NCBI GenBank assembly: GCA_004802725.1
Contig: SGPM01000548.1
Span: forward strand, 1-12,408
Length of the DNA stretch: 12,408 nucleotides
DNA from: Antrodiella citrinella
Lineage: Eukaryota; Basidiomycota; Agaricomycetes; Polyporales; Steccherinaceae
Direction of reading: 5' to 3'
The notes under the pieces are model-generated. The model made no database searches and was not told the DNA's origin. It saw only the letters and a list, made by a program, of their open reading frames with translations. The position numbers and the translations under genes are program-made. Below are positions 1 through 8,700 of the stretch, piece by piece (position 1 is the first letter of the stretch; each line of letters starts with the position of its first letter).

Positions 1-320
1 CTACGGGTATCGCTCGTCCTTTCTGTCTTCCCTGGGTTTTTCGGATTCGGTCGCTCGGCGTTGATGGCCCGCTACGCGGGCTATCGCCCACCGTCTCCCA
101 TTCATGTTCACATATACATACACACTCACCTCATACATTTGCTCTCATCCATATGCGTGCTCGTTCGACTACCGACAACGCACCTAGAGATATCATTCTG
201 TGGCGTACACATATCAACGGAAACTTACACCTGAAGAAAGAAATCAAGAAACAACAAGCAGCTTGCGTGTATGGTGCATTAACAACAACAACTGCCCCAC
301 CCCTTCCCAAGTCGAAGCCA
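1..320. other. 3' flank of the permease gene, no gene seen
   Basis: This stretch lies beyond the stop codon of the minus-strand permease and probably holds its 3' UTR and terminator region. I see no reading frame with recognisable protein similarity. The sequence is pyrimidine-rich and its short open frames have no family features. The only ordered element is a small inverted repeat at 67-81, listed separately. Confidence 0.5.
67..81. repeat. short GC-rich inverted repeat
   Basis: GCCCGC, a TAC spacer and GCGGGC form a perfect 6-bp stem with a 3-nt loop, extended imperfectly by GAT/ATC on the flanks. It lies about 240 bp downstream of the permease stop. It may be a chance hairpin or part of the 3' processing region. 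No function can be assigned. Confidence 0.4.
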
Positions 321-2747
321 TCAAAGCACCTTCACATATACCCCCGCTTTCTCATCCAAACTCCTCTCCTCCCCTCCCGATGCTCCTACTCCCAACTCGC
401 GCAAGTTGCTCCTCGGNCCCCTGAACCAGGTCTTCGCGCCATACACCGGGACGTAGTAGTACGCCACCACGAGGAGGACGTACCCGCCTATCATTAGGCA
501 CGTGTAGTTCATAGTGGCGGCAGTGGGCGAAGGGTTGGAGGGGAAGGAGAGGATGACGACGACGAGTGTCATGAACAGTGTGGATGTGAATGCGATGGGT
601 TTGCTCTGCGAACGCCAACATGAGCGAGACAGTTTGACTAATAGCAGGGACCTGGACTCACCCATCTGCCTAACGAGAACAGCCCCGGCTCCCACCGCTC
701 CCCGCCTAGGAACCGACACAGCACCACCACGATCAGGTCCACGTAGATCATCACCAGACTCGCGCTGAACAAAGCGGTCGACGCGGCGGGGCCGGCGAAC
801 ACGAGCGTGCCTACGGTAAAGGCGACGAACGCGGTGAGGAGCGCGGCGTACGTGGGTGTGCCTGTGACTGGGTTCAGCCGGGAGATATACGAGGAGAAGG
901 GGAGCGCGCCGTCCCGAGAGAATGCCCAGGTGAGACGGGCACCGGCTGTTAGCTGGTATCGTGCAAGCGAAGGTTACTTAGTGGAAGGGAAGCAGAAGAG
1001 GAAAGGGGGACGTACGGCACCGGCACCCATGAAGACTCTGAGGGAAAGAGAGGGTCAGAACGTTCTTGCGTAGGGTGGCCTGTGGAGGGAGCGTGGCTTA
1101 CTGGACCATGATGGTGAACGACCACACTGCTAGTGTACCCTTCTTACCGAAACTATTGAACAGAATCTATGATTACGATGGTCAATGAGTATGCTCGTAC
1201 GTCGTGCAGAGGGACGTAACATACTGTGGCGAGTGGCTGTCCGATCTCGTTCCCCACGATGCTCTCCAGATCCGTGCCCATACAGAACGCCAAGGCGATG
1301 TTCAGTGCTATCGTTGATCAGCGATCGACGAGAAACGTTGCATATGACTCCGTCTCACCAAGTCCGAGAACCACAGCTACCGCAGGGCTCGTGAGTGTTG
1401 CGAATGGAACCTGTCAATGAGGTGAGTGGTTGTTACGTGGCCCGTCGGAGAAGTGAACACTCACCGCATAGCTACACAGTATTCTCGGTACAATTTTCAC
1501 AATAGAAGAGTGAAAAGGCTTACCTTGCATTGGAGGCTTCTTCACTGATATGCGTCGGGGCGTCGAAAGCAGCTGATGTGAAATATGAACGAAAGGTCGG
1601 ACTGACGAGAGGAATGCGAGTTCGTACCGATGGTCCAAAGTGGTGACAAAAAACTTAGGATGAAGGCAAATCCGTCTGGCCATCCTGACACTATTACCGG
1701 GCATCGAACCAAGTCAACACAAGCAGATACTTGGAGATTGGGACCTACGGTTCACGAAAGTACCAAACACATATTTAGCAGAATTGATGTTTTCCTTCGG
1801 CGTGACGATTGGTAGCGCAACGATGACGCCTAGACACACTCTGTGACGAAAAGTATTCAGTCAAGTGGACCGTTGATCTCGAGAGGGCGAGACTTACAGG
1901 ATATTCAACGCAATGTAGAGCTTTTGGAGTTGAGCGACTATGGGAGAGGGGAGGGTCGCCATCATTAATTGGAAGAGGATGACTGCGGTGAACACGCCGC
2001 TGAAGAAACGTGCAATGAGTTTTTTTTTTTGCTTTAGAAAAAGTTGCAGGTGTACGAGAAGTCATGATCCCGGTGTACACGGAAACCGGTACTCACAACG
2101 TCTGCCCTGTTGTAGGGACGTACGCAAAGTCGGAACCAATGCTCGCACCAGCCAATATGGAGACGGCACACGCCCATGCGACCGCCGTCGTAGCTACCGC
2201 GTACGTGATTGTACTCATATCTACACCGGGCGAGCGTCAGATAAGGTTCCGTTGACAGATACGCAACGGAGTACTGACAGCCTACGATCCAACTCAGAAG
2301 ATTCCTCGTCCTCGGGGAAGCGTACTTGTAGGTCCAGTAGTAGAGCCCGCCGGCTGTGGGTGCCGCAGACCCGAGCTCGGCAATGGTGGCAGCGATACAC
2401 ATGATGAAAACGCTACATACGGCCCACTGGCAGGAGATGCGTGAGTGGATTGGGCGTGTGACGGGTGGAGAGACGACGTACCCCCCAAACCATGGCGACA
2501 GGACCACCATATGGGATGGCAAAGATGAGAACGCCACTGGACAGACAGACGTGAGATGAGCTTGTGGGGAAAATTGGGAGAGAAGGACGTACGCGACGGA
2601 GGGAAAAACGCCGATGATACTGAACCCGACGCCGAAAAGCTCCAAACGAGAGAAAGTGCGTTTGAAGTCCTGTTTGTATCCTAGAGTTGCGAGGAGGGCA
2701 ACATCTTTGTCGGATACCTCTTCTGAGTCGCGGTCGTGCTGCTTCAT
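321..2747 (-). CDS. amino-acid permease, APC superfamily (fungal GABA/choline-type)
   Basis: This is a plasma-membrane importer of amino acids or related amines, of the amino acid/choline transporter branch of the APC superfamily. Exons by eye (minus strand): 2747-2593, 2536-2482, 2426-2279, 2220-2097, 1999-1898, 1840-1749, 1684-1628, 1572-1524, 1471-1465, 1410-1359, 1307-1225, 1166-1102, 1037-1016, 952-662, 605-321. The exons sum to 1587 nt, giving 528 aa plus stop, a normal family length. All 14 introns are GT-AG, 51-97 nt long, and keep frame. Family landmarks are present: a hydrophilic N-terminus, then SRLELFGVGFSIIG at about residues 33-46, AIPYGGPVAMVWGW, ELGSAAPTAGGLYYW, WPDGFAF (227-233), the HISEEASNA loop (252-260), AFCMGTDLE and SRDGALPFS (349-357), with about 12 hydrophobic segments. 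The substrate cannot be told from sequence. The single ambiguous base (N at 417) is the third position of a GGN glycine codon, so it does not change the protein. I see no lesion. Confidence 0.92.
1465..1471 (-). other. 7-nt microexon (exon 9 of the permease)
   Basis: Exon 8 ends in phase 2 (AG) at 1524, and direct splicing to the next clear exon at 1410 breaks the frame and hits a stop. Between them lies TAG, then CTATGCG, then GTGAGT on the minus strand. Using CTATGCG as an exon completes Ser261 and adds Tyr262 and Ala263, restoring the frame and the conserved transition from EEASNA to VPFA. The flanking introns would be 52 and 54 nt, like the others in the gene. This is inferred from splice signals and protein continuity; no transcript was seen. 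Confidence 0.8.
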
Positions 2748-3052
2748 CGTCGCGGGAGGAGGTGCACGGAGGCAGGGGAACAGGATAGGAATATAAGCTC
2801 GGGGGGCATCTTATCTTGTACTGAAAGAAGCATTGAAGCTGCTCTTCTTGAGATGTTGATGGAACTTTAGAGACTCGGACTCGCGGACGGTGGACACCTG
2901 AGCCACCGGCACATGTCGCCTTGAGATCAACTGTACCTGCTTTGCCCGTCGTGCAGTGACCTATGTGGCAGACGTATCGACTTCATCCTTGATTATCCAC
3001 GTCAATGAAAGGAACTGCGAGGAAAGAAATGTGAGTTGCATCGCGCGCGCAT
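2748..3052. other. intergenic, promoter side of the permease
   Basis: No credible reading frame was found on either strand. The segment lies upstream of the minus-strand permease and probably carries its 5' UTR and promoter. It might be shared with a possible plus-strand gene starting at 3053. Apart from the TATA-like string I recognise no binding-site array or repeat. Confidence 0.45.
2787..2796 (-). promoter_or_regulatory. TATA-like element upstream of the permease
   Basis: On the minus strand the sequence reads CTTATATTCC about 40-50 bp before the permease ATG. It is the only TATA-like string close to the start. The position fits a fungal core promoter, but such AT-rich strings are common, so this is weak. 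Confidence 0.25.
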
Positions 3053-3440
3053 CATGAGAACTCGAAAGCCATTTGAATTCAAAAGCTACCGAGTCAGCGA
3101 CAATTTGAAGACGATGATTTTCGGATTCTCCCGTACGTAACTCGGGCTTGTCTGTTCATCTTCTCAGCTTCCACTGGTCCAGCCAGTTCTGAACAAATCA
3201 TCTTCGTAACATCACCCGGTCGCGAAGATGGTGTCTGGCAACATTTAAAGGACACCGATGGTAGCCTTCAAGTCACCGATGTCTTGAATGCCTGGGTGCC
3301 AGCGCCAGGCTCCGAGTCTCTTTTGGCTGACCTTCCTTCCACTCTTTCGCCACTGCTGATAGCAAGCTGAGAGTATCATGTCGATTCTGCCACCGCTCCA
3401 CGCGCAGCTGATGGCTGTGATTGAGGGGGACAATGTTTAA
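3053..3440 (+). other. possible small gene or gene relic, unassigned
   Basis: An ATG at 3053 opens a frame beginning MRTRKPFEFKSYRVSDN. A potential but very short intron (about 35 nt, from GTACGT near 3133 to CTTCTCAG near 3167) joins it in phase with a second open stretch. That stretch contains IIFVTSPGREDGVWQHL and VTDVLNAWVPAPG, with a stop near 3371. Without splicing, the same downstream frame is open back to about 3075 but has no ATG. Further splicing towards 3440 is possible. I recognise no domain, and the 35-nt intron is shorter than all the others here. It may be a small hypothetical protein, an eroded gene or chance. Confidence 0.2.
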
Positions 3441-3757
3441 GTTGTGGTATGTACTAAGGCTTGTCCGAACCGTGAACGTGTCATGTTCACAGTGCCCCTC
3501 ATTTGACTCTCAGGTCGGCCCTCACACGACATAACCAAGTCGAAAGACTCGGAGGCGTCGGAGATGATCTTTCTCTTCTCGCGCATATCCTTATTGTCTG
3601 AGTATAAACGGAGAATCCCATGCGAGTCGTCGACGGTATCAGTCTGGACTCTGGACGTACTAGGCCGGAGATCGGACGTGTCGTAGAGGGCTATCACAAG
3701 GCTGTGGTATTTACTCGAAGTGTCTCCGAGTACTAGGCCGACATGCTGATCCTTCAC
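3437..3757 (-). other. unassigned open reading frame
   Basis: The minus strand is open for over 100 codons. It reads through WVKDQHVGLVLGDTSSKYHS and ALYDTSDLRPSTS to a stop at 3437. The only start is a GTG at 3757, and upstream there is a CAG that could serve as a splice acceptor, so it could be a terminal exon. It has mixed polar and hydrophobic composition, no membrane segment and no motif I can name. It abuts the kinase relic on the opposite strand. A chance open frame is a serious alternative. Confidence 0.15.
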
Positions 3758-3815
3758 CCAATCCCTGCAGATCTGCGTCGCCTGGAAAAGACGTCGGGTT
3801 TGGCATCGTTAGACC

Positions 3816-4865
3816 GAGTTGTTACAGCCTCAAGGAGCACTCCCGTCAGTCCACGACACATTAAACAAGATACGTCGTTGTCAGCAAGCTCGGATATAGA
3901 AACTATTCGATGGTGTGGCTCGTATGGGACAACATCCGACAGGCGTTCGCTGCGTTGAAGATCGTCTCCGCAAAATCTTCCACCAATGCTCGCAACAACG
4001 AACTCCAAGTCCTTTACCGAATCCTCGCTGGTTCTGGGCCCGGCAAGGATTTCGTCGTGCAGCTCCTCGATTCTTTTACGCACCATGGCCCAAACGGGTC
4101 GCACTTGTGCATCGTCACCGAACTGGCGGGGCCGAACCTCGCCGAAGATATTGAGGACATGGAGGATGATCCGGTCGTGTACCTGCATCAACATCTTCCT
4201 TCTGCCCTTGCTCGTCGCTTTGCCGCTCAAGTCATCCAGGGAGTGTAGTACCTCCATTCGTGCAACATCGTTCATGCAGTTGAGTGCCGTGGTTTGTATG
4301 TCGGTGATGAGAGGCTCATTTCGCAGACCTCCATCTAGGGAACATTCTCTACTACTCGCCTGCATTGGCATCTATGACCAGAGACCAGTACGACTTTGAC
4401 GTTGACGAAGAAGACAAGTATTTTCTCTCGCCGCGTCACGCAAAGGATCCTCTGCCCACACACACGCCCCACGTCCCGAAATACTTGATCCCTTGTGAAG
4501 TATCCCTCATGGAGGTTGTCCTGCAAGACCCTCGTGTGCAAATCAAGATCTGCGACTTTGGCGAGTCTTTCGTCTACGACGCCTCCGGAGGCTGAAGCTG
4601 GCGGTGGCGTGAAGCGCATGATCCACTGTCCTCGCGTGGACGCCGCCGAGATCCTCTTCGACGGAGTAGGCAGCCCGGCGTCGGACGTGTGGGCGCTGGG
4701 GAACGTTTTGCACGCGATTCTCGACGGGGCTACGTGTCGAGGAAGACTCGTCATCCCCGCCCGTGGTGGCGCCTCGGACGACGAGATTCTCGTGCGTATG
4801 GTGGGCGAGGTAGGCGGGTAGTGCCGAATATTTCGACGAGGCGCGGTACTTGCATAAGGAGCCAC
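3816..4865 (+). pseudogene. SRPK-like serine/threonine protein kinase, decayed
   Basis: Pieces of a protein kinase lie in order but in shifting frames. They are: QPQGALPSVHDTLN (about 3825-3866, like the family's GGYHPVHIGD..N lead-in); KLGYRNYSMVWLVWD (glycine loop); AALKIV with the ATP lysine; NNELQVL (helix-C Glu); YLHSCNIVHA then DLHLGN (catalytic loop HxD....N); ICDFGES (DFG at 4554-4562); AEILFDGVGSPASDVWALGNVL (activation-segment end and helix F); and EYFDEARY near 4826. Lesions: a frameshift near 3868; TAG at 4246-4248 in place of a sense codon; an intron at 4280-4326 whose acceptor is intact but whose donor reads TTGAGT instead of GTGAGT; a frameshift between 4565 and 4590; and another near 4820. 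APE is changed to AAE. The C-terminal end is missing. This type, with HADLHLGN and DFGES, is abundant in agaricomycete genomes (family knowledge). Confidence 0.85.
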
Positions 4866-4904
4866 AGACCCCTAAGCGGCCCAACGTACGTGGCTTTGCG
4901 CAGC

Positions 4905-5659
4905 TTACAGAAGAGCACGGCCGATGATGTCTCCTGAGAAGACGATGTCCCATGGCAGATCGGCGTGTTTAGCCTGAAGATTTATCACAGTCACACTGGT
5001 ACTTGGTGTCGGAAGGAGTGATGCTACGCACCATGTCTACCAGCAGTCGCGCGCTGCCGTTCGATAGAGTTCCCAGGATGAAACGTTTCTTCAGAGCGTA
5101 CAGACCTTCTGTCGTGTCAGGCCATCCTGCGACATCCAACTTAAGAAACTTGCGTGGGTTTGAAGGATACGACTACATACCGTTTAGCGTATGCCAAAAA
5201 TGTACCGATTCGCTGCGTCTGGTGTCGTCCCAGCCTTCCACAAGGTGGCTCCACTTGGGAGACTTGAGCATCGAGTCTAAAATCTTTGAGTAGACGTTGT
5301 CAAATTTGAAAATACCTCGAGGGCGAGAGGGCTTACCTCACGGTGTATAATGTCAATATTGGTGGATTCAGAGCTGCCATTCGCGACGTTCCGCCTGCCA
5401 GCACAACTAGAGTTAGGGTCTCTGACCGGGATTTAATACGACGTACGTTTTCTGATAGTAGTTCTGCCTCCATTCAACAGCGAAGGCATCCCAGTCTGTG
5501 GTACGATTTTTGAGTGGCCGGTGGTGCAAGCCATGATCGATCACAACCTGCCTCGCTGGAGGCAGACTTGATCAATTGGTCGGTGACGATCTCTCTCCAG
5601 TCGACCACTGTTCCGAAGACGTCGAATAACAATGCTTCAATGCCTCTGAGGGAGTCCAT
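4905..5659 (-). CDS. HAD-superfamily hydrolase (haloacid dehalogenase type II-like), C-terminally truncated
   Basis: Exons (minus strand): 5659-5548, 5495-5447, 5394-5337, 5283-5181, 5126-5032, 4973-4905. The introns are 52-58 nt, all GT-AG, and keep frame. The product is 161 aa against about 230-260 for the family. Motif I is LLFDVFGTVVDW with nucleophile Asp13 and Phe at +2, as in L-2-haloacid-dehalogenase-type enzymes. The cap has DWDAFAVEWRQNYYQKT. GWPDTTEGLYALKKRF leads into motif II, LSNGS (Ser129), then AKHADLPWDIVFSGDIIG. The frame then ends ALL-stop, just where the motif III lysine (usually KPDP/KPNP) and motif IV acidic residues should follow. Catalysis is therefore unlikely, and this is better regarded as a truncated copy. 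The start is the ATG at 5659, because the MDSLRG...FDVFGT spacing is typical. The first donor, GTTGTG, is weak. A donor-like GTAAGC overlaps the stop, but no HAD-like exon lies beyond it. The 3' end abuts the kinase relic tail to tail. Confidence 0.82.
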
Positions 5660-5773
5660 GTCGAGTGACAAGAGGGTCAAGATGAGAGACCAAGCCTGAG
5701 AGTGAAGCAGGAATGACCACCCCGGGCCGAGGGAGCTTAATCTAATCTAATAATTGTAGATGATCAGGAGGCT
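5660..5773. promoter_or_regulatory. 114-bp divergent spacer between HAD and the CDCA7-like gene
   Basis: The two ATGs (5659 minus, 5774 plus) point away from each other, so their promoters must lie here or overlap the genes. CTAATCTAATAATTGTAG at 5741-5758 looks like a branch site plus acceptor. The plus-strand gene might therefore have a 5' UTR intron, or a further upstream exon. No TATA box is obvious. Confidence 0.4.
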
Positions 5774-8700
5774 ATGGGCGCTTGTGTACAACTGGCCCCG
5801 CCCAGCCCGCCGCCCTTTGACTCGTTGCTCACCATCCCGCCCCTGCTCGCCACCAGCGTTGCCGATGTGACTCTGAAACGTACACTTGCGATGGCACAAT
5901 ATTCGGAACTCACAAATTGGAATGGACAGTCACCGCCCTCGGCCCAATCGTCGCCTGCAAAAACACCAGTCACAACACCCAGGATCACCGCCACCACTTC
6001 AGCGAATCACAACACCGTCCCGTCTGTCAAAGGTGGACGATTATCCCAACCGTCATTCAAAGAGACGATATACCCAAAGAGAGGTTTGGATGCTGATGCT
6101 GATGCTCCCCAAGCAGGGCTAAGCCACATCGAGTCTGACTCGGATGACTCGGACGATGATAGGGTCAACGACATGCTCATGCTTGCAAGTCCCGAACAGT
6201 CTTCTTATACCGCAACACCCAAGGTATGTCGTTGTGCGTGTGGGTGTTGGAGCGTTATTAACGCGTCGAAACGCGTCTTCAGGATTCGGACGAGTTGGGG
6301 CACTCGGGTGTGAAGGAGGCAGCTGATCGGGGTCGTGATACGTTGGTGCGTTTGTTTGCTTTTTGCATGATGATTTACGTTCTCATCCATTGAACAGGTT
6401 TTTGACTCTCCGTCGTTGAGATCGGACAGGTTCTCTGGTGTGAGTCAACGCAAGCAAGACCGTCAGCATGACATGTCATCCATATACAAGAGCGCACCTC
6501 AGGTTCTTTTCTTTTCTTTCTCCTCATGCCTGATTCGTTCTAAGCGAGGTACGGTGCATTCTCTTTCTTCCCTGTGTCTAGCTTGGAATAGCAGATCTGC
6601 AACGGCCCGTCACACCTCAAACTCCAACCGGATTCCACTACTGTCCACCTCTTCCTCCGCACATAAGCGAGAAACTTTCATTCCAGTCGTCCGATTTGAC
6701 ACCGCCGACCCTGGTCCGTTTGGGACCACCGAATGATTTTGCCGAACCATTTCCGAGCCGCAGTTCCGGCCCATTCTTCTCTTCTAGGGGGTCACCTCTG
6801 CAACCTCCCGTCTCCCCGACGTTTCGGTCTGAGGCTTCCACCCTAGTGACCACTACAGACCATTTCGCCGATATGGTACCTTTATTCTCACCATCTGGTC
6901 TCTCACAGCCCTCGTTCATAGCGTCGCAACCCCCCATCGCGTCGCGGAGCCATCCCATCCTTGAATCGGAACCGTATCATCTCAGTAACCCACCGGCGGA
7001 GTGGCTATCTCGTTATTCGGCGTCATGCGATGACTTGGATCTCTTGTTCAGCGTATTGGGTAAGACAGAAGATGTGGGTGGTGTGGAAAGAGCAGACGTG
7101 GATGTGAACGTGAATGAGGAGGGTTCGTCAGGAGATGTGGATATGACGATGGGAGATGTGACGATTGACGTGCCGTTGGAAGGTGCGGAAATACCGACGG
7201 TTGCCATGGAGAGGGAGGTCGCGCAGGTAGACGTTGAGATGGAGGTACAGGATGAAATGGGTGTACTCTCGGTGGACGCGGGACCTTTGCCCGAGGAAGC
7301 TACAACAGGACTGTTGCCAACAGAGCATGAGGCAGGGCCTCCGCTGATGGGCGCAGACATTGAACCTCTATTAGGAGAGGGCGCGTCAGTGGTTCCGCCA
7401 GTAAATGATGCTATCGGTCTACAGGTCACGATTATCCACCCACCGACAGCAGACGTTACGGGTCCTCCGTCAACGGAGGATACAGCGATAATCTCGCCAG
7501 TCGAAGATGGTGTGCAGCCTCTACCTGAAAAGAAAGGCTCACCAGTACTTGGTATCCATTTCACTTCCTCTAGCTATTTTATCGCTGATCCTGGTGTAGG
7601 TGTAGCAAACATTCCACCTCCAGTGGACGTCGGTGTACACGACTGCGCACAGTCCTGCTCTCCAACAAGATCTGAGCGTGCGGAAACACCGCAAGTCGAC
7701 GTGCTCTCTGGCGCGTCCACTGTTCGCGACACATCTGCACCGCTCAGGGAAGCGAGCGCGAGCGGGACCAGTACCCTCATTGACCTCACGCTAGAGGACC
7801 CACCACCAAAGACAACTGATGCTATAGATATGGCCTCGCCACGGCAAACTGACGATTCGGAAGAAGAGCAGCCACTCGTTCCGACAGCTCGTGAGAAGAC
7901 CCCACTTTTCCTGCCGTCCCCATCGAGTTCTCCACCTCCGGAGCAAGTACCGGTGGAGGATCCTGCTACATTATTCACACCGGACCAGGGGGTCCACGAA
8001 CTTCCAGAGTCTAGCGACGTTGAGATCCTCGAAGTGACCAGGAGATATCCCCCTAGTAATCCTGTCGTGGTCTCCAATCGACGGATTGATTCAGTGAGTT
8101 CTGCTGACATTGTCGATGTGCGTGATTGACGTCCTTGTTTAGCCTGCGGTCCCAGACTCTCGAAGCGACACGGGAGCGTCCTCTTCCCATGCTCGTTCTC
8201 AGAGTGTTGAAAGCGCTCTTAGTGTCATTTCTATATCTTCGTCTGACGCTACTTCGCTTGCAAGCGCTTCGCTTCGACCACGCAAAAGGCGAAAGATCAT
8301 GGCAATCCCTCCGAGACGAAACCTGGCCTATGTGGATGTCCCACTCCCTTCAGAGATGCACAAGAAGCTGCGCGCACCTGTGCGCCCGCGTTTTTATCTT
8401 CACCAATCTCGGCTGAAGCGGTCTCCGCCACCTTCGGAGGATGAGACCCGACATGAATCGCCGTCACTTCCACCGAAACGTAGACGAGTCGTACCAGTCA
8501 GCTCGTACGCGTTGTCATCGTCATCTGAGGAGGAGGAGGAGGAGGAAGAGGAGGAAGAGGAGCTGATCCCACATCCGTACCGTCTTTACAAGCAAGGCAC
8601 CGGTCAGCGGGCTGCTAACGACCCTATCGGCCAGATGATTCATATCAAGGAGAGACAGTACCTTCTCTGTGACCGTCAGACCCAGCTTGCACATAATATT

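Noticed and set aside
2021..2031. Run of 11 T as a possible poly-A relic or retrogene tail
   Set aside because: It sits inside permease intron 4 without target-site duplications or nearby retroelement sequence.
2097..2279. Apparent frameshift in the permease after LLSWIVG
   Set aside because: A 58-nt intron (2278-2221, donor GTCAGT, acceptor GTGTAG) restores the frame and gives the conserved continuation VGYMSTITYAV, so no lesion is needed.
5003..5293. 96-codon plus-strand open frame
   Set aside because: It is antisense to HAD exons 4 and 5, which carry motif II and clean splice sites.
5660..5680. Longer N-terminus for the HAD protein starting at 5680
   Set aside because: That start would be a TTG. 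The ATG at 5659 places the FDVFGT motif at the usual distance from the N-terminus.
7013..8110. Long minus-strand open frames opposite exon 4 of the CDCA7-like gene
   Set aside because: They are Ser/Thr-rich antisense shadows of the Asp/Glu/Pro-rich coding strand, with no splice structure or motif of their own.
8118..8142. Intron of about 24 nt at the end of the large exon (donor GTGCGT)
   Set aside because: It is too short to splice. The GTGAGT donor at 8094 gives a 49-nt intron and keeps the same frame.
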